Shown: positions 46,161 to 58,200, counted from the stretch's first letter. The stretch is 64,000 nt of DNA from Choristoneura fumiferana (GCF_025370935.1 NC_133479.1:20281992-20345991), one strand, 5' to 3'. The notes: generated from the letters alone by a model not told the origin. Made by a program: numbers and translations.

Positions 46161-48980
46161 TAATAGTTATTTATGATACAAGTGCGGAAAGTAGGCAATT
46201 CCCAACGAGTGGCGGAGAACTTGAAACACGAGCGAAGCGAGTGTTTTGAGCCGGCACGAGTGGGAATTTCCTACTTTCGACACGTATATCATCACAACGT
46301 TTTACAATGCATTAAGCGAGGAGAAAAAAATCTTGGCAGTGTCTAACATCATTTACTTGCCATACTCTTTTTACTACAGTAGCAGCCAGTAGATATACAT
46401 ACGACATGCACGCCAAACCCAAATCGTTAACGTATATACTTTATTAAACCAACTTCATAACAGGTCATTGACTCAGAGATTGATTTTAGACAGCTACAGC
46501 TACTAATGATAGGTAAGGAGACTGTTTTAGTATCGTGATTTTTTATGACTAATTATTAGCCCTTGTTGCTTGACATTTTCCACACTTATATTGCTAGTCC
46601 TTATCTCCTGCACGCTCCTATAATGCTAAATATCAGTGCAACCCGTGAATTAATTCGTGTAATATTAATTATCATCAAGTATATGTATTAGATCTAATCT
46701 ACCAGCTATTAACAAAAAGTTACCCGTAAATCTGAGATTTTTTAGCTTTGGAACTGTAAATAAATCAAATTGGTTCACTAATTCTAATAGATAAAAGCAA
46801 ATAAATAAGAATAAGACATACCGGTCGATGTTATAATACCCATGCGTGTAGAAGTAGATTATTCTATCAATTTACGATGTTTTTAACTTGGGTATGTATA
46901 TTATAGTTCACGTATTTTGTTCAGCATTGAGTTGTCACTACAATATGTGCTTCTGGAGGACGTAAGGCGGCGTAAAGTCAGATATAAATTCATCATTTGA
47001 ACTCTTCATTTTTATTTACTATCAAAATTAATTCACCAGACTGAACTCATGAACATTACTTTGCGGGGTTCATGACAGGCGCGAACGGGTAACCATGATT
47101 GGTTCGTGCCACGTCGTGCGCGCGCACTGAAAGCTCATTGGTTAACTTTTCGAGTGCGCGCGCTTGACGTCGCACGGTCCGAATTGGACTCAAGAATTTA
47201 TTTTCCTTTTTTTTCATAACTTTTAAACGGAATTAAAATATGATTTACAGTTTACATGAAAAAAAATATTAACGTTCTCTTTTCTGTCGCGTTTAATCTG
47301 TATTATCTTATCAGTAAATATTCAGTTGGTTGCATCAAACGTTTTCTTATTTGTTCAAAGACTAACTATAACGACTCTTTAGACTTATTTTTTTAACAAT
47401 AGTTGGACATCATTTGGCAATTTTAAAAAGTTACTTTACCGCACAAGTGCGGTAAGTAAAATCCATACAACTTTTCCGCACACTTGTGGATGCGTGCAGG
47501 AATCACTATTTTCTATGGATATGTTGACCACGTCAAGAGGCACTTTCGAGCACGTGCATTGTAAAATATTACAATGCACGTGCTCGGAAAGTGCCTCTTT
47601 ACGTGGGTCAACATATCCATAGAAAATTAGTGATTCCTGCACGCGTCCACAGTGTGTAGTAAAGTTGTATGGATTTTAACTTACCGCACTTGTGCCGTTA
47701 AAGTATTTTTTAAATTGCCAAATGATGTCCAACTATTGTTTTAAAAAAATAGTCTAAAGAGTCGTTATAGTTAGGCTTTGAATAAATAAGAAACGTTTGA
47801 TGCAACCAACTGAATATTTACTGATAAGATAATACAGATTAAACGGACATAAAAGAGAACATTAATATTTTTTTTTCACGTAAACTCGTATTATGATTCC
47901 GTCTAAAGTTATGAAAAAAAAAAAAGGAAATAAATTCTGGAAACAATACGGACGTGCGACGTCAAGCGCGCGCACCTCGAAAGTTAACCAATGAGCTTCC
48001 AGTGCGCGCGCACGACGTCGCACGAACCAATCATGGTTACCCGTTCGCGCCTGTCATGAAATCCCGCCAAAGTAATGTTCATGAGTTCAGTCCGGTGAAT
48101 TAATTTTTGATAATTGATAAGTAAATTTAAAATGAAAAGTTCAAATGATGAATTTATATCTGACTTTACACCGCCTTACGTCCTCACGAAGCACATATTG
48201 CCAGTGACAAACTCAATGCTGAAATACGTGAACTATAATATACATACCTAAGTTAATAAACATCGTAAATTGATAGAATAATTTACTTCTACACACATGG
48301 ATATTATAACATCTACCGGTACGTCTTATTCTTATTTATTTGCTTTTATCTATTAGAATTAGTGAACCAATTTTGAGTTATTTACAGTTCCAAAGCTAAA
48401 CAATCTCAGATTTACGGTAACTTTTTGTTAAGGTAGATTAGATACATATATAAAAAATATACTTGATGATAGTTAACTATTACTCGGATTTATTCACGGG
48501 TGCACTGATATTTAGCGTTATAGGAGCGTGCAGGAGATAAGGACTAGCCAATATAAGTGTGGAAAATGTCAAGCAACAAGGGAAAATAATTAATCATAAA
48601 AAATCACGATACTAAAACAAAGTCTCCTTTACCTATCATTAGTAGCTAGCTGTAGCTGTTCTAATCTTCTGAGTCAATGATTGTTATGAAAGTTGGTTTA
48701 ATAAAGTGTATACGTTAACGAATTTGGTTTGGCGTGCATGTCGGTATGTATATATACTGCCTGCTACTGTAGTAAAACGAGTATGGCAAATAAATGATGT
48801 AGTCACTGCCTCGATTTTTTTCCTCGCTTAATGCATTGTAAAACGTTGTATGATATACGTGTCGAAGTAGGAAATTCCCACTCGTGCCGGCTCAAAACAC
48901 TCGCTTCGCTCGTGTTTCAAGTTCTCCGCCACTCGTTGGGAATTGCCTACTTTCCGCACTTGTATCATAAATAACTATTA
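46161..48980. mobile_element. Giant foldback element, 2.8 kb palindrome
   Basis: The two halves are near-perfect complements about a centre at 47564-47569 (CATTGTA-AAATAT-TACAATG). The ends read TAATAGTTATTTATGATACA inward from both sides, and landmarks such as GGTAACCATGATTGGTTCGT and CGAGCGAAGCGAGTG recur in mirror order. Arms are about 1.4 kb. No transposase frame is seen. No clear target-site duplication was found beyond TA. Confidence 0.85.
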
Positions 48981-49193
48981 CAATGCAGTAATCGTTCGTT
49001 ACTTTGCAACCTTTGAGTATTCAAATACTAAAAGTTTGCAAGTAAGAGAGGTAAGAAGTTACTCTATGATTATTTGTACGTTCATAACATAATGTTATTT
49101 TTACAAACTACATGTATAAGTATAGAGTTTCCTTGCCTATACCGATTTTGATTCGATTAAAAAAAAATGTGAGTATCTCTCATAGTAGTCCTA

Positions 49194-49325
49194 TAGGGCT
49201 ACTACGAAATCCAAAAATCGAAGTTCGTATCATACCGTCCCACTCGCTCTCGTATTAAATAGTATAAGTGTCAGAGGGACCGCACGACACGAACTTCTAG
49301 TTTCGAGTTTCGTAGTAGCCCTGCT
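49194..49325. mobile_element. CAGGGCTACTACGAAACTCG MITE copy
   Basis: AGGGCTACTACGAAATCC left arm (diverged) and TTTCGAGTTTCGTAGTAGCC right arm around TCTCGTATTAAATAGTATAA. Confidence 0.75.
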
Positions 49326-49360
49326 GGTCTGTGAAACTTCTGTGCAATAAACGCAAATCT

Positions 49361-49705
49361 TAAAGGTGGGGCCACATGCAGTCGCTCTACGCTCATTTCC
49401 AACGTCAAATCTGGTCACATGACATTTAGCGATAAAGCTGAAAATATTGAGCTTTATCGCTGGAAAAAAGAAACCTCTTCAATTTCGGTAAAAACAGAGT
49501 TATTTAGTTTTTTCATTCACTACAATTTCTTTTATTTGTACCACTGCCACGCACGACTGCTACTTTTTTGAATCGCGGGAAATTCAAAATCACCTTTAAT
49601 ATTGGGTCACGCACGTGACCAGATTTATCGCTGCAAACTAGTCATAGATGAGTGTGTATACTGGTGCAAACGAGCGACTAGCGACTGCATGTGTGAGCAC
49701 CCTTA
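49361..49705. mobile_element. Foldback element, about 345 bp
   Basis: Left end TAAAGGTGGGGCCACATGCA, right end on the complement TAAGGGTGCTCACACATGCA, then GTCGCT on both. Inner segments (GGTCAC...GTGACCAGATTTATCGCT) also pair. Confidence 0.7.
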
Positions 49706-51075
49706 GCCTGTCCGAGCGGACGAAATTAAAAAAAAATAAGAAAAAATAAACGAAAATGTGTCTTTATTCATAGACGTCAATTCATTAAATATCTTATCAT
49801 ATAAAATATAAGAATACTCTTTGAGTCTCTTTGTTTTATCATATCAGACAGTCATCCATAACAACAGGGACAATAGTTAGTCATCAATTTATTTCGTCGA
49901 GAAACTTTATTTAACTTTATACTCAAAGGTATTTCCTTAATGATTTTTAGTTAAGCGTAAATGTTGAGGTTAGAATTTCGGGTCAGATTATTAAATAATT
50001 ACCTTAAAATTGCGGCACCTCGTGTAATATTACTGATCCTTACTAATATTATAAATGCAAAAATAAATGTCTGTCTCTTACCTCTGCGTGCCACAGACGG
50101 CTCTAGGGCACCGATGACCTTATTTTCATCAAAATGGCACAGTATAACAAGAGAATGGTATAAAGAAAATTTGAGGGAGACCCAGGGAAGGACGTAAGAT
50201 ATAATACTTAGTATGAATCGGAACCCCTCGTGTGCTTGAGCGTCTTCTGTCTATCAAGATCTGTCTTGAGTATAGTTTGGCCTGCTGCACACTGATCAAT
50301 TTTATTTTACATATATATAATACTAATTAGAGGACAAATAGGACAATGTCTTACTTAAAACTGATACATAAGTCTTCTACGATCTTGGCTCACTTAGGGG
50401 TACTTAACTTTTCAGTTTTGTATATAAACTAGATAACACCATAATATTGATGATATCCAATGTGTTACAAAATACCCCTGCCCATATGTTGTTGTTATGC
50501 CCTTGATACAGTCCGCACTAGAAGTTGATGAGCAGTGCTCAAAATGATTTGCACTTGATTGTACTGCCAAGGCAATAAATAAGAGTGTTTAAACTATTTT
50601 GTGCACCAGCTCATCTCCTTCTGCCGTTTTGTTGTTGACTTTGTTGTTTTGCGGATATTAGGTAAAAAATTACATAAACATTCTCGTCTACGGTTTTGTA
50701 GTTAATAATTAATAATATAAGTAAGAGATATATTGATTGATTAATAATATTAATGATATATTTGGCGGATTAGTGTTTAGACTATTTTGTGCACCACACT
50801 CATCTACTTCTGCTGCTGTGTTGTTGATTTTGTTGTTTTGCGAATATTATATTAGTACACTGAAGTATGTAATTTTTACCTAATATCTGCAAAATAACTG
50901 TTCAACCGCTCTGCTTGAAGTGAATCAAACAACAGTTGCTCGGCGTTTGACAATGTATTTAAATTTGACACCTTATTTATACTAGTCTGGAAAAATCTAG
51001 ATTCAGGATGGTATCATTTTCCGTACATCAACATTTATTGGCATATAAATTAAACAAAGAAATATACAAATATAA

Positions 51076-51214
51076 GGGGCTGTTTCACCATCCATTGATT
51101 AGTGTTAACTGGCGGTTAGGTGTGATGCCGCCTCTTTGTTTTGTTCGAATAGATGGAGACGGCATCACATTTAACCGTCAATTAACGCTAATCAATGGAT
51201 GATGAAACAGCCCC
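51076..51214. mobile_element. Foldback MITE with TAA flanks
   Basis: Arms GGGGCTGTTTCACCATCCAT and its near-complement, pairing through TTGATTAGTGTTAA. TAA lies on both sides (51073-51075, 51215-51217), a likely target-site duplication. Confidence 0.8.
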
Positions 51215-51289
51215 TAAGTTTAATAAAATGGGATTTCTATTTTGCAGTATGTAGTTTTCTCTGAAGGATCACATGAAATGTTTCAGGAG

Positions 51290-54200
51290 AAGCGGTCGTG
51301 ATGGGCTCGCGGGGGATGGCGACGGCGGCGGCGGCGGCGGAGGCGCTGCGGCCGGGCGGCGGGCGCATGGGGCGTGGCGCGCGCACGCGTACTGCGAGGG
51401 GGACGCGCACGCCGCCGCCGGCGCGCTGCGCCTGGAGGGGGCGCGCCGCCCGCGCGCCGCGCGCCCAACGACGTGCTCGTGCGCGTGGCCGCCGCCTCCA
51501 TCAACCCCATCGACCTGGCCATCGTGGGTGAGTGGGCCCGGAGCGGGCGGACGGCCGGCCTGACCGTGGGTCGTGTGTGTGAGTGGGAGCGCGGCCAGAC
51601 TGACCGTGTGTGTGCGCAGGCGGGTACGGCGCGCGCGTGCTGGGCGCGCTGCGCGGGCTGGCGGGCGGCGGCGTCGAGTTCCCGCTGGTGCCGGGGCGCG
51701 ACTTCGCGGCACGGTGGCGGGCGCGGCGCCCGGCGCGGCCCTGGCGCCCGGCGCGCGCGTCTGGGGTGTGGTGCCGCCGCACCGCCCCGGCTCGCATGCG
51801 CAGTACGTCGTCGTCGACCGCTCTTGGGTGACTATCTCCTCGATTCACTCGATATAATTTGAATAAATGATATCGATTCGAGTTCACGTGAGACTCGATT
51901 CGTAAAACTAAAAATTATTAAACTGCGCGATCACTCGCGGTCATAAGCCAGGAACGGTGTTCTAGTTTCGATCTCTTTGGGATCTAATCACTGGATCGCC
52001 CGACGTGACCGGATAAACCGAGATGTAGGTGGTAAATTCACTATTTTTAGGAGCATCGTTCGTTAGTGTCGCATGCACGAGCGTGCAGCGTGCATGTTAT
52101 GATATGATCGTTACGTGTGCAGGTGGGTGAGGCGCCGCGGACGCTGTCGGACCTGGAGGCGGGCGGCGCGCTGTACGCGGGGCTGACGGCGTGCGCGGCG
52201 CTGAGGGCGGGCGGGCTGTGGCCGGGCCGGGGCGGGGGCGGCGCGGCGCGTGCTGCTGCTGGGGCTGGGCGGCGTGGGGCAGGCGGCGCTGCGGCTGCTG
52301 GCGCGCGCGGGGCACGCCGTGGTGGCGGCCGTAGCGCCCGACCAGCTGGCCGCCGCCGCCGCGCTGGGCGCCGCGCCGCGCGACCGCCACCTGCCCGACC
52401 ACCAGGACACGCTGCGCCGGGACGGCCCGTCAGTATACCGACCGGCGGCCGCGACCAGCGGCCGGCGGGACTGAGCGTGTTCTCTGTTCGTTGCGCGGCC
52501 TAGCCGCTCGCCGCATACTTTACCCAGACGCGCATGTACCTACAGAGAAAGCGCCCGCCCCGCAGCCCGCAGGTGTCCATTTCGCGGTCTACAACTTTAT
52601 GGAGCCTTTTCCATCTGTATTTGCATAAGATAGCAACGTTGATGGATCCGGCCTTTCTGTTCCAATGTTTTCGCGGCAGACTTCTCGACATCAACTGTTG
52701 CTCTTCTACAGACCATAAATATAGAATACTAGCTTTTGCCCGCGGCTTCGCTCGCGTTAAATTTGGGCTAATGCAGATTTACTTTCCACAATCTTTATTT
52801 TAGTGTTTTAATTGATTTTTCGCAGGATTATATTTGCAAATTTTCGAATTTAAAAATCAACTTTGAAGCCCTTTTTCACATGTACATGGGGTGTAATTTT
52901 AGAAAACCTACTTGTTTTTTTTGCCCGCGACTTTGTACCTACGCGATTAAAGATTCCCGTGGGATAGAAATAAATGAATTCAATAGAAAACCACACTGTC
53001 CGCGATTGAATTGAAACAGGCGCAAAGTTACCGTAGATGAGGCGGTTCACAAAACCTAATCGCAAAGAAGACAAATTACTGAAAATCTTAACAACCTTGA
53101 CTCGGTAACTTATGGCCGTTTAGTAGTTTTAAAATTCGATTCCGGCCGCAAAAAATGCTCAGCGAACCGCATTTCTGACGCGCTCCTCGGAGCGCTCTCG
53201 GGCGACGCGGGAGCGGGGTGCGGGGTGCGGGGCGCGGGGCGGTGCTGACGGGCGGTGCGGGTGCATGCGCAGGTTCGACGTGGTGCTGGACTGCGCGGGG
53301 CTGGGCGGCGCGGGCGCGGGCGCGGCGCGGCTGAGCGCGTCCTTCGGCGTGTACGTGACGCTGACGTCCCCGCTGCTGCGGCGCGCCGACGCGCTGGGGC
53401 TGGCGCCCGGCGCCGCCGCCGCCGCCGCCGACCTGCTGCGCGAGAACCTGAGCGCGGCCGCCCCCGCCGCCCCCGCCTGCCTGCCGCGCGTGCGCTGGGC
53501 CTTCTTCGCGCCGCGCGCGGACGACATCGAGCTGCTGCGCCAGCTCGCCGAACAGGGCAAGGTGAGCTGCGCCTCGTGACACGGAACGATCATGTTAATG
53601 GATATATTATCAGCATTCATCTCATCGGTGACCTTGTTGTGTCCATGTATGTAACAGGATGTTTAAACTTTATTTTCACACACTTCTTATAGTGATGTTG
53701 ATAAGTATTGATACGAAATATTGGCATAACGATGAGCAGTGGCAGGTTTATTTGGTTCGACATTAAGGCGCGCTTATAGTTGAATTTTCGGTATTTGAAG
53801 GGGTGAAGCAGACGACGCGGTGGAGGCGAATGCGGGGCGACTCGCGCGTCTGTCACGCAGCCCGTTGACGGCCTTATTCTGTTTGTAACCGTATTCTGGT
53901 TAATGTGAATTCCGGATTTTTCCTTAAAATTATAATTACACATTTTTTTGGTTTAATAAAGAAAATCTTCGTTTAATATGAATAGTCTTGGTAATAAACA
54001 AATTATTTATGCCTCTTCATGCCCACAGTTTGATTTGTAACGTAGGTAATGGATAGACATTTAGACTGAATAGGTCGATAGATAGATATGACAGATGGCA
54101 TGCTCTTGTTTCGGAGGCCAAGACCCTCTTTGGGTCCCTGAGCCAAATTAGTTAGTTAGATAGCTTATTAGTCTGGTCAACATTTAGGATACTTTATGTT

Positions 54201-57200
54201 ACGGAAAATAAATATTTTTGGATATAATAAAAAATTGCTCTAAATCGGATTCCGCGCGGACGCAGTCGACGGCAACAATTAGTTTTAAATAAATTTATAG
54301 CTCTTCCAAAATTGTCTGGAGCATGAAGCGATGCTTTTCTTATTTTCATGACTTGAGAAGTATGGATATGTAGGAGAAAGTTATTTATCTTCAGTCAGAG
54401 GAGATTCCAAAGTTGATTGTCTGGAGCATGAAGCGATGTTTTCGCTATTTTCGTCGCTTGAAAAGTATAGATATGTAGAAGAAAGTTCTTTTTCTTCAGT
54501 CAGAGGAGGTTCTACAGTTATTTTCATGAAGATTCTTTTTCCCTTAGTGGCATTCCCCGAGCTCGACGGGAATCAACAATTTCGGGTAGTAACCAGTCCA
54601 TATAAAATGAAATTAGTTTGTCTTTCATTTTTTTCCCCAAAATGTATCATCTATAAGTATGATTACTGTTTTGAGGTGATGATTTTCACCACTCCACACA
54701 GCAAATATACACTGTGCTCGACACGTGACATGGAGACCTTGGATCTGGTCATACCAGTTACTATTTTTGTTAATTTCAGTAGTTTTAGTTTCCTTTTCAT
54801 AATTCTACATCTGAATTTCGTTTTCTTTGATACATTTTTCAAGTCCATTTCTAAAGGCTACACTTCAACCGGGCACTTTATTTCACTTTTACTTAAAGAT
54901 GATATAATTTTGGGAGAAAAAATTAAAGACAAACTAATTTCAAAATTGAAAATACAAACTGAAATATAGATGCACAGAAAAACCAGAAAAATAAGACCAG
55001 CACTGGAAATCGAACCCAGGTCCTCGGTATTCCGTACGCGCCTATACCGCTACACCACTGCTGGTCCACCAGCAGTGACCAGCAGTGGTGGTTGACCGGC
55101 AGTGGTGTAGCGGTATAGCACGCGGTACGGAATACCGAGGACCTGGGTTCGATTCCAGTGCTGGTCTTATTTTTCTGGTTTTCGGTGCATCTATATTTCA
55201 GTTTGTATTTTCAATTTAGGTTTTACGGGATGACCGTAAGAGAAAAAAATTGGAATGGAAATAAAAAATATAAAAGATTACAAAAAACCAATCTTGATTT
55301 ACGTGAAGGTAAATTACAAATCGAAGTCCCTATAATAAATAAGTCGCTGATAAGGTAGGCGGTAGGCGTCGTAATGTACGGTCTGGTACACACGGACCGC
55401 ATTCCAATTGCAATCCGGCTGTAAAATGGCAGAACTACATCAGAACTGCGTAAGAACTGCACTCCGACTGCCTAAAATGGCAGTTGGAATGCAGTCCTCT
55501 GACAGTCGGGTCCAGTGCTGGTGCAGTTGTACTAACTGCGCAATAACTGCATCCAAACTCCCATTTTGCAGCCGGATTGCAGTTGGAGTACATGTTTTTG
55601 TCAATAATTTACTAGTGCAACCAAGTGCAACCATCTTATTTTATTAAAATAATTTATGTTAAATAACTTGGCTGAATGCAAGATATTACCTTTGCCTGCA
55701 AAAAAGTGAGAAAATCTAAACTTAGATCGAAACTGTTGCATCTACTATCAGAAATGTCAGTGAAACTGTCAAAGGGATCAAGCAGGGCTACTACGAAACT
55801 CGAAACTAGAAGTTCGTGTCGTGCGGTCCCTCTGACACTTATACTATTTAATACGAGAGCGAGAGGGACGGTACGATACGAACTTCGAGTTTCGAGTTTC
55901 GTAGTAGCCGCAAGGTTCGCCGCATGTTCGCCGTGAGTAGTATAGGTTATACAACGTGCCTACAATTTGTATGGCAGTCGCGGTAGAATCTGGACGAAGC
56001 CGTCCGCGTCCGTGAGCAGCCGAGGCCCGCGCCAACCAGCTTGCGGTCGTAGTACGAATGTGAAATCCGCTCAGCAGGGCTGCTACGAAACTCGAAGATC
56101 GTGGGTTGCGGTCCCTCTGACACTTATACTATTTAATACGAGAGCGAGAGGGATGGTACGATACGAACTTCGAGTTTCGAGTTTCATAGTAGCCGCAAGG
56201 TTCGCCGTGAGTAGTATAGGTTTATACAACGTGCCTACAATTTGTATGGCAGTCGCGGTAGAATCTGGACGAAGCCGTCCGCTTCCATGAGCAGCCGAGG
56301 CCCGCGCCAACCAGCTTGCGGTCGTAGTACGAATGTGAAATCCGCTCAGCAGTGCTGCTACGAAACTCGAAGATCGTGGGTTGCGGTCCCTCTGACACTT
56401 ATACTATTTAGTACGAGATAGAGAGGGACCGCACGACACGAACTTCGAGTTTGGAGTTTCGTAGTAGCCCTGCTGACTCGGCCCGACTCCGGCCGGTCGA
56501 TTAGTGTGTGTAGGTACTTCGTTTAGGTACTCTAATGCTTCTCATATGTGCTCTGAGTTCACTTATGCGTTTCCTCTTTCGCTTAACTTTTTTAATACTG
56601 CGATTACCCATATTATTTGCTCTCAAAAAGTGTACTAGCGCGTTAGAAAAATGTGCACAGGTCCGTCGTCGACTACGTACACGCGTGTACTGGCGACTGG
56701 GAAATACTTGGCCGCCGCCGCGCGCTAGAACCGTTTTATTTTGCCAGACGAAATAATTGGTATGATTGATGTACTCAACCTATTGAAAATCTATGAAGCA
56801 TAAATCTAAATCTACTAAAAACTATTTAATAAAGCAAATTTTGTGTTGATATTCATAATAGTTTTATAAATATTTGGTTTAACGTGTAAATGAAGGCTCT
56901 TTTTCAAAAAAATAATCTATCGAGGTTTTTGTCAGCAATCGTGTTTTGATGAAGTCAAAAACTAGCTAATAGACTGAAAATATCACATATAAAATTTGCA
57001 GTTGTAAGTATTGTGTAAGTATATTTTAAATATTTTCTAAAATTGTAGTTTTCACTACGTACAGCGCCTTAATACTCGCAATTTTAGTATTTTAGTTTTT
57101 TTCAATCACACTTTGCTCGTAAACAGTGTCGTAACATGCAGGCTACCTTGGTTGCAACCCCCAAATAAAACCCTCGACCTTAATGTGCTTGTCATGAAGC

Positions 57201-57878
57201 CCGTGGTCGGTCGCATGAGTCATTGCGCGTACACGTTGTCTGTCATGAAGCCCAAGGACGGTCGCATGAGTCAGTGCCCGTACTGATGGTGCTGCTGCAG
57301 GACTACATGGACCACATGCACACGCACGTTGCGGCGCATGCTGCGGGAGGGGGAGGGGGAGGGCGACGCTGCCAAGAGCACAGCCTAAGGTAATCGCCAA
57401 TATATTTGGAACAATTAAATATTTTTTTTTTACAAATATAAAATTATACTCGCAAATGTGATGAAAAACATTGTATGTAGCACGGACAGTACTAGAATTA
57501 CGAACATCGACTCATTAAAGCCCTCAGTCTTCGACTTCGGGCTTCTAATAGACTCTCGTTCGTAATTCTTTATTTACCGCCCTTAAGACACAATGTACTA
57601 TTAAAGCATTACATTGTACAGTACAGTACTTATTATACAACAGGTAGGTACGGTGTTGAACTTTAATGTAATGTTCGGTAATGAGGTATGAGGTGTATTG
57701 TACCACGTCTCTTGGTCGTGTCGTGGTACCTATTAGTATTAGACGTTGAATGCGTGTGCGCAGTTCGGCGTGTCGGTGGAGCGCGCGTGGGGCTGGCGCG
57801 AGGGCGCGGCCGCCTACGAGCGTCGCCGCCCGGGGCCACGCGCGCGGGAAGCTGCTGCTCGACTTCAGCCAGCCCTAG
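51290..57878 (+). CDS. RTN4IP1-like mitochondrial NADPH oxidoreductase (MDR/zeta-crystallin type)
   Basis: Plus-strand exons: about 51290-51527, 51620-51827, 52123-52428, 53273-53561 and 57764-57878. In order: NDVLVRVAAASINPIDLAIV (GroES-like start), VEFPLVPGRDFA and VWGVVPPHRPGSHAQYVVVD, LSDLEAGGALYAGLTACAAL, the Rossmann loop LGLGGVGQAALRLLARAG, FDVVLDCAGLGG with VYVTLTSPLL, DDIELLRQLAEQGK, and the C-terminal AAYER...GHARGK-type end. The AASINPID, DFAG and final GHARGK features match RTN4IP1, a mitochondrial NADPH oxidoreductase of the quinone-reductase group involved in coenzyme Q synthesis. Exon 1 is low-complexity and its true start is unclear (ATG at 51301 possible). Frames slip by one base near 51450, 51708, 52240 and 57825. 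AATAAA lies at about 57978. Confidence 0.85.
54303..54516 (-). repeat. Two in-frame 105-bp repeats (35 codons) at the end of the YqaJ-type relic
   Basis: TTGTCTGGAGCATGAAGCGA recurs at 54312 and 54417, and the whole 105-bp unit repeats. On the minus strand the first-read unit is open (PPLTEEKELSSTYLYFSSDE); the second is alike but has one stop. The period is exactly 35 codons and substitutions leave the amino acids similar, which suggests former coding. Confidence 0.55.
54524..54895 (-). pseudogene. Decayed YqaJ-type recombinase/exonuclease gene
   Basis: Minus-strand frames, interrupted by stops and a frame change, resemble the C-terminal half of YqaJ-family (lambda exonuclease-like) proteins. 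An E-I-K-C-P-like motif (catalytic E-x-K type) is at about 54870-54885. A QIQG motif and a run TVIILIDDTFW follow, then FYMDWLLPEIVDS at about 54560-54605. No open ATG frame covers it. Such proteins occur in phages, large DNA viruses and eukaryotic mobile elements; here a mobile-element origin is likely but not shown. Part of it (54605-54655) is present again in inverse orientation at 54893-54941. It is non-functional as it stands. Confidence 0.55.
54930..55312. mobile_element. Hairpin element with two head-to-head tRNA-like units (copy 2)
   Basis: Units at 54995-55066 (minus) and 55094-55166 (plus), each about 73 nt. They show a GACCAGC/GCTGGTC-type acceptor pairing, an A-box-like TGGTGTAGCGGT, a CGGTA...TACCG stem, and a T-arm CTGGG-TTCGATT-CCAG with B box. 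Outer stems CCAGAAAAATAAG and CAAACTGAAATATA pair too. Confidence 0.75.
55378..55600. mobile_element. Foldback element
   Basis: CAATTGCAATCCGGCTGTAA (left) and TTGCAGCCGGATTGCAGTTG (right) are complementary, with smaller CAGTT/AACTG repeats inside. Confidence 0.55.
55781..56477. repeat. MITE cluster with a 285-bp tandem duplication
   Basis: Three CAGGGCTACTACGAAACTCG-type hairpins (55781-55909, 56072-56193, 56347-56475). The segment beginning GCCGCAAGGTTCGCC at 55907 repeats at 56192 with the same intervening sequence (GGCAGTCGCGGTAGAATCTG), so a MITE plus spacer was duplicated in tandem. Confidence 0.75.
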
Positions 57879-58200
57879 CCGCCCAAGGAACCTGACCCGG
57901 TACATACCTAGCCATATTCCAACTAGAAACTTGTATCGGCACCCGGAGAGAAGTACTACTCGAGATACTGTAAGTAATAAACATTTTGTTGGTTAAAAAA
58001 GTACGCAACAAAACTGCGTTCATAGACTTTCCTCTCCGGGTCCCGTTAAAAATTCCACCCTTTAATCTAAGATGCTTCTTCGGAAAGAAACGGCCCCTGT
58101 TACGAATGTGAACGACGTGATGACTCACGTCCACAACGCGACGAGCACTCACAGACCCAAACAAACAACAATCAACGCATAGCAGCAGCAGCCTGCTATA

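Larger units (their letters stand above)
45698..51289. other. Intergenic region between WARS2 and the oxidoreductase
   Basis: Contains the 2.8 kb palindrome, three MITEs and AT-rich DNA (49.7-51.0 kb). No conserved gene is seen. A 78-codon frame at 49961-50197 has no recognised family. Confidence 0.55.
53562..57763. other. Last intron of the oxidoreductase gene, repeat-filled
   Basis: Holds the decayed YqaJ-type gene, a tRNA-hairpin element, a foldback element at 55378-55600 and the MITE cluster at 55781-56477. A GC-rich, exon-like patch at about 57290-57396 (LLQDYMDHMHTH, then a G-rich run) sits before a TAA; it is not identified. Confidence 0.5.

Noticed and set aside
46161..48980. CRISPR-like or origin structure
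   Set aside because: A single large palindrome in an animal-type genome with no repeat-spacer array; a foldback element explains it.
54436..54969. 177-codon plus-strand frame, hydrophobic
   Set aside because: Lies opposite the YqaJ-type relic and its repeat; amino-acid make-up follows the antisense strand, and no domain is recognisable.
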